From Cytobacillus stercorigallinarum (GTDB lineage: Bacteria; Bacillota; Bacilli; Bacillales; Cytobacillaceae), in NCBI RefSeq assembly GCF_014836495.1, contig NZ_JACSQT010000001.1, positions 310,001 through 374,000 of the forward strand: 64,000 bases of DNA, given 5' to 3'. Below, one piece after another: positions 58,371 to 64,000 of the stretch (positions are counted from its first letter, which is position 1; each line of letters opens with the position of its first letter). The position numbers and the translations under genes were made by a program. Below the pieces are notes generated by a model, which worked only from the letters and a program-made list of their open reading frames with translations, searched no databases and was not told where the DNA came from.

Positions 58371-58650
58371 TTTTTTTTGCTGCTTCTTCAACGAGTCACT
58401 GACGTTAGCGTGAAACGCACATATTCCTTTGCTATCTATCGGAAATCGGTCGAGGGTAACTTTTGCTCATTTCACTTATTAGAAAAGCTGGAGGATAGCC
58501 GAGCAAACAAATTGCTCATCTAAACTTGGAAAAAATAAATTTAGCCACGCAAACACATGATCAGCTTTTAACTATCATTTATGGTCAATTGACTATCACA
58601 CCCAATTTATACTAGGACCGTTTTAGCCTGTGAATGAAGTCTTGAAGAAA
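58371..58650 (+). other. Intergenic region between mnmA and the TPR gene
   Basis: About 280 bases. Contains a GCGT-GAA-ACGC mini-hairpin near 58410, GAGCA/TGCTC near 58500-58518 and a TCAATTGA palindrome near 58588, but no convincing gene, riboswitch core or mobile-element end. Confidence 0.4.
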
Positions 58651-58654
58651 AATA

Positions 58655-58663
58655 TGCTATACT
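58655..58663 (+). promoter_or_regulatory. Extended -10 promoter of the TPR gene
   Basis: TGCTATACT, an extended -10 (TG-N-TATACT), 39 bases before the ATG; the -35 is weak. Confidence 0.5.
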
Positions 58664-58701
58664 ATTTCGAAGAGAAAGAGATGAAATGGAGTCGATAAAT
58701 A

Positions 58702-59355
58702 ATGGATAAAAACCAACAAGGTATTCAATATATGCAAGAAGGAAAATGGGAAGAAGCAGCTAAGATTTTTATGGAAGCGATTGATGAGAACCCTGAGGAT
58801 GCGGTATCTTATATCAATTTTGGTAATGTTTTATCAGCCGTTGGCGACGGGGAACGTGCGTTGAAGTTTTTTCTAAAAGCAATTGAACTTGATGAAAACG
58901 CGGGTGTTGCTTATTATAGCGTCGGAAATTTACTTTTTGAAAAAGAACAATTTGATGAAGCAAAAAATATGTTTGAAAAAGCGATGCAAAAAGGAATTGA
59001 CCATGGAGACAATTATTTTATGTTAGGTATTTCTCTTATGCAATTAGAGCAAGGGAAACTAGCATTACCATACTTGCAGCGTGCAACTGAATTAAATCCA
59101 CAGGATGCAGAAGCGGCTTTCCAATATGGCCTTTGCTTAGCACAATTAGAATTAATAGATGAAGCCATTAAGCAATTACAACACTGTATTGAATTAGATG
59201 AGGAACATGCGGATGCTCATTATAATCTCGGTGTAGCTTATGCTTTTAAAGAAGACGTGCAAAAGGCACTTGATCACTTTAATCGTGCATTGGATATACA
59301 ACCGGACCATATGCTTGCGGGCTACGGTAAGAAAATGATTGAAAAACAGTCATAA
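58702..59355 (+). CDS. yrrB: Tetratricopeptide repeat protein (YrrB-like)
   Basis: A 217-residue soluble protein of about six TPR units (e.g. WEEAAKIFMEAIDENPEDA, YNLGVAYAFKEDVQKALDHF). Such scaffolds mediate protein contacts; B. subtilis YrrB has a solved TPR structure but unclear role. GGAG and the ATG at 58702 fit. It sits between mnmA and recD2, as in B. subtilis. Confidence 0.9.
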   Translation: MDKNQQGIQYMQEGKWEEAAKIFMEAIDENPEDAVSYINFGNVLSAVGDGERALKFFLKAIELDENAGVAYYSVGNLLFEKEQFDEAKNMFEKAMQKGIDHGDNYFMLGISLMQLEQGKLALPYLQRATELNPQDAEAAFQYGLCLAQLELIDEAIKQLQHCIELDEEHADAHYNLGVAYAFKEDVQKALDHFNRALDIQPDHMLAGYGKKMIEKQS

Positions 59356-59397
59356 AATAAAAAACAAGATGCACTTAAAAAGGAAGGAGCACAAGGG

Positions 59398-61797
59398 ATG
59401 GATGAGCAGAATTCTTTAGATCTATTTGCTGAACAAAAAACGTATGTAAAAGGCAAGCATCTTGTGACTATTTTCCATAATGAAAGTAATCTTTATACGG
59501 TTTTGCGTATACGGGTTTTAGAGACAAATGCACAATATGACGAGAAAGAAGCGGTCATTACTGGTTATATACCGAAAATACATGAAGAGGAGACCTATAC
59601 TTTTTTAGGGGAATGGAAGGAACATCCGAAGTTTGGGATGCAATTTCATGTGGAGCAGTATAAGAAAGAAATGCCCCAAACAAAAGAAGGCGTCGTTAAT
59701 TATTTATCAGGTGATCTCTTTAAAGGGATTGGGAAGAAAACGGCACAAAGTATTGTCGATGAGCTTGGGGAAAATGCGATCAATCTCATCTTAAATAATC
59801 CTTCATTATTAGATGGGATACCAAAATTAGCAAGTGAAAAAGCAAAAATATTATACGACACACTTGTGGAAAATCAAGGAATTGAACAAGTCATGATCCA
59901 CCTCAATCAACTTGGTTTTGGACCGCAACTATCTATGAAGATTTTTCAAACATATAAAGATCAAGCGATAGATATTTTGCAAAGAAATCCTTATCAACTC
60001 GTAGAGGATATTGAAGGGATTGGCTTTCATCGGGCAGATGAAATTGGACAACAATTGGGAATGGCAGGTAGTCACGCTGACCGAATTAAAGCAGCCTGTT
60101 TATATATGCTTGATAGTGAAAGTGCACACTCAGGTCACGTATATGCAGAAGCAGAAGAATTACTACCTGCTGTCAAAAAACTATTAGAAGAAAAAGCGAC
60201 TGAGGTAATCCCTTATGAGGCGATTAGTGAAGCAATCATAACGCTCGGTGAAGAGGGAAAAGTAATTGCAGAGGGACAGCAGTTATATTTACCTTCTCTT
60301 TTCTTTTCTGAAAAGGGAATCGTCACAAATATCAAACGTATACTCAATCAAACGGAGTTTAATGAACAGTTTCCCGAGTCGGAATTTCTTCTTGCTTTAG
60401 GACAATTAGAAGAGCGACTTTCTGTACAATATGCGCCATCTCAAAAAGATGCCATTCAAAAAGCGTTAATGTCGCCAATGATGATATTAACAGGTGGTCC
60501 AGGTACGGGAAAAACAACGGTTATTCAAGGGATTGTTGAATTGTATGGTGAATTACATGGTTGTAGTTTAAATCCGAAAGACTATAAAAAAGAAGAGCCA
60601 TTTCCTTTCTTACTAGCTGCCCCTACTGGAAGAGCCGCGAAAAGAATGGCAGAATCAACTGGTTTACCAGCTGTGACGATTCACAGATTGCTCGGCTGGA
60701 ATGGAAGTGAGGGTTTTGACCATCATGAGGAAAACCCGCTTGAAGGGAAAATCCTTATAGTGGATGAAACTTCCATGGTTGATATTTGGTTAGCCAATCA
60801 ACTTTTTAAAGCGATACCTGAAGAAATGCAAGTCATTCTTGTTGGTGATGAAGATCAATTACCATCAGTTGGCCCAGGCCAAGTATTAAGAGATTTATTA
60901 CTTTCTGAACGCATTCCTCAAGTAAGGTTGACAGATATTTATAGGCAATCGCAAGGTTCCTCCATTATTGAGTTGGCACATGAAATGAAAAAGGGAAGAT
61001 TGCCACAAAATATTACCCAGCAACAAAAAGATCGCTCCTTCTTTCAATGTCAGCCAGGTCAAATTGGTACGGTCATTGAACAAGTGGTGCGAAATGCAAA
61101 GAAAAAAGGTTATTTAGCAAAGGATATCCAAGTCCTTGCACCGATGTATCGTGGTCCGGCAGGTATTGATCGCCTGAATAAAATGATTCAAGAAATTTTC
61201 AACCCTAATGAAGATGGTAGTAGAAAAGAAATTGCTTTTGGTGATGTCGTCTATCGTATTGGGGATAAGGTTCTGCAATTAGTCAATCAACCTGAAAACC
61301 ATGTGTATAATGGTGATATGGGTGAAATCATTTCAATATTTTATGCGAAAGAGAACACAGAAAAACAAGATATGGTCATTGTTTCTTTCGACGGCGTTGA
61401 AGCTACGTATACAAAACAGGATTTAAATCAAATCACACATGCCTATTGTTGTTCTGTTCATAAGTCACAAGGCAGTGAGTTTCCGATTGTTATTCTTCCG
61501 GTCGTTAAAAGTTACTACCGGATGCTACGGAGAAATTTATTATATACGGCCATTACACGAAGCAAGCAATTCCTGATATTATGTGGGGATGAAGAAGCGT
61601 TAAAAATGGGTGTACAACGTTTAGATGATCAATCAAGACGATCTAACTTACGATTGAAATTACAAGATGAGATCGTAGAAGTTGAGACAATTGAAGCAAT
61701 TGATGAATCATTAACATATGAAGATTACTTGATGAAAGTCGACCCGATGATAGGAATGGAAAATATCACACCTTATGATTTTTTAGAGGCTGAATAG
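59398..61797 (+). CDS. recD2: ATP-dependent DNA helicase RecD2
   Basis: Superfamily 1B 5'-3' helicase of the RecD2 type, which works without RecB/C; B. subtilis YrrC aids replication-fork progress and repair. 799 residues: an N-terminal OB-like and HhH region (GDLFKGIGKKTAQSIVDELG), Walker A GGPGTGKTT (about 366), Walker B LIVDETSMVD, GDEDQLPSVGPG, and C-terminal VHKSQGSEFPIV and YTAITRSKQ motifs. The upstream GGAAGGAG fits. Confidence 0.96.
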   Translation: MDEQNSLDLFAEQKTYVKGKHLVTIFHNESNLYTVLRIRVLETNAQYDEKEAVITGYIPKIHEEETYTFLGEWKEHPKFGMQFHVEQYKKEMPQTKEGVVNYLSGDLFKGIGKKTAQSIVDELGENAINLILNNPSLLDGIPKLASEKAKILYDTLVENQGIEQVMIHLNQLGFGPQLSMKIFQTYKDQAIDILQRNPYQLVEDIEGIGFHRADEIGQQLGMAGSHADRIKAACLYMLDSESAHSGHVYAEAEELLPAVKKLLEEKATEVIPYEAISEAIITLGEEGKVIAEGQQLYLPSLFFSEKGIVTNIKRILNQTEFNEQFPESEFLLALGQLEERLSVQYAPSQKDAIQKALMSPMMILTGGPGTGKTTVIQGIVELYGELHGCSLNPKDYKKEEPFPFLLAAPTGRAAKRMAESTGLPAVTIHRLLGWNGSEGFDHHEENPLEGKILIVDETSMVDIWLANQLFKAIPEEMQVILVGDEDQLPSVGPGQVLRDLLLSERIPQVRLTDIYRQSQGSSIIELAHEMKKGRLPQNITQQQKDRSFFQCQPGQIGTVIEQVVRNAKKKGYLAKDIQVLAPMYRGPAGIDRLNKMIQEIFNPNEDGSRKEIAFGDVVYRIGDKVLQLVNQPENHVYNGDMGEIISIFYAKENTEKQDMVIVSFDGVEATYTKQDLNQITHAYCCSVHKSQGSEFPIVILPVVKSYYRMLRRNLLYTAITRSKQFLILCGDEEALKMGVQRLDDQSRRSNLRLKLQDEIVEVETIEAIDESLTYEDYLMKVDPMIGMENITPYDFLEAE

Positions 61798-61800
61798 ACT

Positions 61801-61832
61801 AAGATGAGAGATTTTTTCTCATCTTATTTTTT
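61801..61832 (+). terminator. Terminator after recD2
   Basis: AAGATGAGA/TCTCATCTT, 7-base loop, six T residues. Confidence 0.92.
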
Positions 61833-61882
61833 ACCCTTGTATACATAAAACAAATTGCCAACCTTGAAAAAGAATGAGCTGT

Positions 61883-61919
61883 ACCTTCTTTGAACAAAAT
61901 AACAATGTTCAAAGAAGGT
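61883..61919 (+). promoter_or_regulatory. Perfect inverted repeat reaching into the yrrD ribosome binding site
   Basis: ACCTTCTTTGAACA (61883-61896) and TGTTCAAAGAAGGT (61906-61919) are exact complements around a 9-base spacer. The right arm contains AAGAAGGT, the first part of the yrrD Shine-Dalgarno region, while GGGAG (61920-61924) remains outside. No T run follows, so it is more likely an operator or translation-control hairpin than a terminator. Confidence 0.65.
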
Positions 61920-61930
61920 GGGAGTAACTT

Positions 61931-62401
61931 TTGCGAACATTTTCCTTATTAAGAGGCTTGTCGGTTATCGTGTTGAATAACGGTAGAGCAATTGGTGAAG
62001 TGAATGATCTCTTCATCTCACCCGAAGGATTAGTGAAGGGACTATGGGTGAAGAACCACTCATTTATTCGCAAATCCTTTTTTCTAGATATTAAAGATGT
62101 GTATTCATTTGGTTGGGATGGTGTGATGGTTGAAAGTTGTGATGTATTAACAGCTATTCCAAAGCATAGTGATTTTACGATTGCTAGTGAAAATCGCTTG
62201 GCTGGCCGAATGATGATGACAAGAGAGGGCGATCGCTTAGGACTTCTTCAAGATGTATATTTCAATGAAGAAATGGGCACAATCGTAGGGTATGAACTAT
62301 CAGATGGCTTCTTTTCTGATGTACTTGAAGGAAAGAAAGTAATTAAAGCTAGTTGCGCACCAGCGATTGGAAAGGATGCCATTATTGTAAATGTAGAATA
62401 A
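61931..62401 (+). CDS. yrrD: PRC-barrel protein (YrrD-like)
   Basis: A 156-residue protein with two PRC-barrel domains: VIVLNNGRAIGEVNDLFIS (about 11) and the second from RMMMTREGDRLGLLQDVYFN. PRC barrels often bind RNA, ribosome-maturation partners or photosynthetic complexes; the role of YrrD is not known. TTG start with GGGAG six bases upstream. Next to recD2, as in B. subtilis. Confidence 0.85.
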   Translation: MRTFSLLRGLSVIVLNNGRAIGEVNDLFISPEGLVKGLWVKNHSFIRKSFFLDIKDVYSFGWDGVMVESCDVLTAIPKHSDFTIASENRLAGRMMMTREGDRLGLLQDVYFNEEMGTIVGYELSDGFFSDVLEGKKVIKASCAPAIGKDAIIVNVE

Positions 62402-62417
62402 GGTAGGTGTCCTTTCC

Positions 62418-62612
62418 ATGATGCTTCAATGTCCTAATTGTCAAAGTAAAGATGTCGGTAAGATTGGCATTAATCAATATTATTGTTGGAATTGCTTTAT
62501 CGAACTCTCATTGTCTAAAGGAATGATTCACACTCACCAAGTGGAAGAAGATGGGTCTTTAAGTTCTTTAGATGACTTATTTGATGAAGAAGAGCGTCGT
62601 TTTTCTTCATAA
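62418..62612 (+). CDS. yrzR: Small zinc-ribbon protein (YrzR-like)
   Basis: A 64-residue protein with paired CPNC and CWNC motifs at residues 5-8 and 23-26, a likely Zn ribbon, and an acidic tail (LDDLFDEEERRF). Probably in one unit with yrrD (16 bases apart). Function unknown; position equals B. subtilis yrzR. Confidence 0.8.
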   Translation: MMLQCPNCQSKDVGKIGINQYYCWNCFIELSLSKGMIHTHQVEEDGSLSSLDDLFDEEERRFSS

Positions 62613-62638
62613 AAAAATTTTATGAGAGGTGTCATATA

Positions 62639-62770
62639 ATGAATAAAATGTTAACCTCAGCAGCAGTCATCGGTGCAGGAGTAGCCGCATATAGCTATAT
62701 GCAGAAAAATAACATCGTCTCAAAAAGAGATATGAAAAAGATACAAAGAAAAGTAATGAAAATGTTTTAA
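62639..62770 (+). CDS. yrzQ: 43-residue DUF3918-like protein (YrzQ-like)
   Basis: Short gene with an ATG at 62639 after AGAGGTG. The protein has a hydrophobic N-terminal half (MLTSAAVIGAGVAAYSYM) and a lysine-rich tail ending KKIQRKVMKMF. B. subtilis yrzQ (DUF3918) sits in the same place. Function unknown. Confidence 0.75.
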   Translation: MNKMLTSAAVIGAGVAAYSYMQKNNIVSKRDMKKIQRKVMKMF

Positions 62771-62779
62771 TTGTTATAT

Positions 62780-62811
62780 CGTCCTCAATCAAATGATTGG
62801 GGGCGTTTTTC
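62780..62811 (+). terminator. Terminator after the yrzQ-like gene
   Basis: CGTCCTCAATCA with TGATTGGGGGCG (G-U pairs), then TTTTT. Confidence 0.85.
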
Positions 62812-62909
62812 GTATGGGTGTTAGTTTTATTTTCAGATTCTCTCCTTGTTTAACTTGTATGTATAATTCATATGCTCTCTTCTCAAGATATTAAAGGGAG
62901 GCGTAGTGT

Positions 62910-63986
62910 ATGGACGTTCGTATAAAATGGTTGTACCGTTTAGGCTTTGTTTTGCTTATTCTTATTTTACTTTTTATCTTTTTCCAATTAAAAGAATTAT
63001 GGCTCCCTCTTTTGAAATTACTGTTAGTTGTGCTGATTCCGTTTTTACTTGGGGCATTTTTTACATATCTCTTACATCCTATTGTTGAAAAGTTACATCA
63101 AGCAGGTATGCACCGAGGATTAGCAGCTTTTGGTATTTATTTGTTGTTTTTTGGTGGTGTAGGCTACGGATTGTATAAGGGTATTCCGGCTTTTATTCAT
63201 CAACTAAATGATTTAGTTAATCATGCGCCAGAGTTTGCCGAGCAATATCGATCTTTTATTGCTTTGATTCAAGATCGCACATCTGAATGGCCAGAAACAT
63301 TACAATTACGTGTGGAGGATGGGATTAACGATATAGAAGCAGCATTAGATAAATTATTAACAAAGGCAATCAATATATTGCTTGAGATTCTTAATTATGC
63401 TTTAATCATCGCCATTATCCCATTTATCTCCTTTTACCTATTAAAAGATTATACAGATGTAAAAAAAGCAGTCTGGTACTTAACGCCAAGAAGATGGCGC
63501 AAAGAGGCTGTTTTGTTTGTAAGAGATGTTGATAAGTCGCTCGGTGGTTATATTCGTGGACAACTCCTTGTATGTTTAGTAATCGGGGTAATTTCAGCTA
63601 CTTTATTTTGGGTGTTCGGTATGAAGTATCCATTGTTGCTTGGGTTTATTATTGCAATAACCAACATTATTCCCTACTTTGGGCCAATTATTGGTGCAGT
63701 CCCAGCGGTGATAATTGCAGCAACACTGTCAGTAAAAATGGTGATTATTACATTAATCATTATTGTCGTATTGCAATTTGTGGAAGGGAATATATTATCT
63801 CCATTAATTGTAGGGAAAAGCTTACATATGCACCCCCTCATAATTATGCTTTCATTATTAGCTGGTGGAGAAGCCGGCGGTATCATTGGTTTAATTATGG
63901 CTGTTCCGATTTTGGCAATCCTAAAAATCAGTCTTATACATGCGCGTAAATTGTTAATGAACCGACATCACACAGATAAGGTATAG
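62910..63986 (+). CDS. yrrI: AI-2E family transporter (YrrI-like)
   Basis: A 358-residue membrane protein of the AI-2E/TqsA/PerM family with about eight helices. The motif GFIIAITNIIPYFGPIIGAVPA and the following VEGNILSPLIVGKSLHMHP are family hallmarks. Some members export autoinducer-2, others are Na+/H+ antiporters; substrate here unknown. GGGAGGCG precedes the ATG. In B. subtilis alaS comes next, beyond this window. Confidence 0.92.
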   Translation: MDVRIKWLYRLGFVLLILILLFIFFQLKELWLPLLKLLLVVLIPFLLGAFFTYLLHPIVEKLHQAGMHRGLAAFGIYLLFFGGVGYGLYKGIPAFIHQLNDLVNHAPEFAEQYRSFIALIQDRTSEWPETLQLRVEDGINDIEAALDKLLTKAINILLEILNYALIIAIIPFISFYLLKDYTDVKKAVWYLTPRRWRKEAVLFVRDVDKSLGGYIRGQLLVCLVIGVISATLFWVFGMKYPLLLGFIIAITNIIPYFGPIIGAVPAVIIAATLSVKMVIITLIIIVVLQFVEGNILSPLIVGKSLHMHPLIIMLSLLAGGEAGGIIGLIMAVPILAILKISLIHARKLLMNRHHTDKV

Positions 63987-64000
63987 TTTAAGCTGTATTT

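Overview
The window is a 64 kb stretch of chromosome from a low-GC, endospore-forming Firmicute of the family Bacillaceae. Gene order follows the Bacillus subtilis rplU-to-yrrI region almost step by step. Sporulation genes are scattered through it (spo0B, obg, safA, coxA-like, bofC, spoVB, an RsfA-type regulator). Three features point away from B. subtilis itself, towards a halophilic or alkaliphilic relative: an RNase E/G gene directly upstream of rplU, a complete seven-gene Mrp Na+/H+ antiporter operon inserted between bofC and ruvA, and a cation-diffusion-facilitator gene before yrvD-recJ. The genus cannot be fixed from the sequence alone.

Layout. 1-2.1 kb: 3' part of rng, then the L21 leader RNA and rplU-prp-rpmA. 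2.3-6 kb: spo0B, obg, pheB, pheA. 6-11.4 kb: the NAD module, with niaR and nifS on the minus strand facing nadB-nadC-nadA across a shared control region with a NiaR-like site. 11.7-15.7 kb: spore-envelope genes (repeat-rich safA, a CotS-family kinase-like gene, a YhcN/YlaJ lipoprotein, bofC). 15.8-23.2 kb: the accessory block, made of a single-domain tyrosine recombinase behind a 15-bp inverted repeat, a KdpD-like universal stress protein, and mrpABCDEFG. 23.4-27.8 kb: ruvA-ruvB-DUF2905-queA-tgt-yajC. 27.8-33.6 kb: yrzE-like, yrbG, spoVB, comN-like, fused secDF. 33.7-40.8 kb: CDF exporter, yrvD, recJ, apt, relA, dtd. 41-48 kb: the wall amidase yrvJ, yrzK-like, a T-box, hisS-aspS, 6S RNA and tcdA. 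48.1-53.2 kb: RsfA-like regulator, a yhcEFGHI-type ABC/GntR operon and a polysaccharide deacetylase. 53.4-64 kb: rarA, a YczE-type membrane protein, cymR-iscS-mnmA, a TPR gene, recD2, yrrD, yrzR, yrzQ and yrrI, which ends 14 bases before the window edge.

How the genes fit together. Most are housekeeping modules: ribosome (L21, Prp, L27, Obg), NAD synthesis with its repressor and Fe-S sulfur donor, tRNA charging and modification (hisS, aspS, dtd, queA, tgt, mnmA, tcdA), Holliday-junction and replication repair (ruvAB, recJ, rarA, recD2), the stringent response (relA, apt), and secretion (yajC, secDF). Several known RNA control elements are visible: L21 leader, T-box and 6S RNA. I find no CRISPR array, IS element, prophage, rRNA or tRNA gene. 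The least explained items are the lone recombinase with its inverted repeat, a hairpin touching the yrrD ribosome binding site, the tRNA identity read by the hisS-aspS T-box, the expanded SafA repeats, and the C-terminal half of the universal stress protein.
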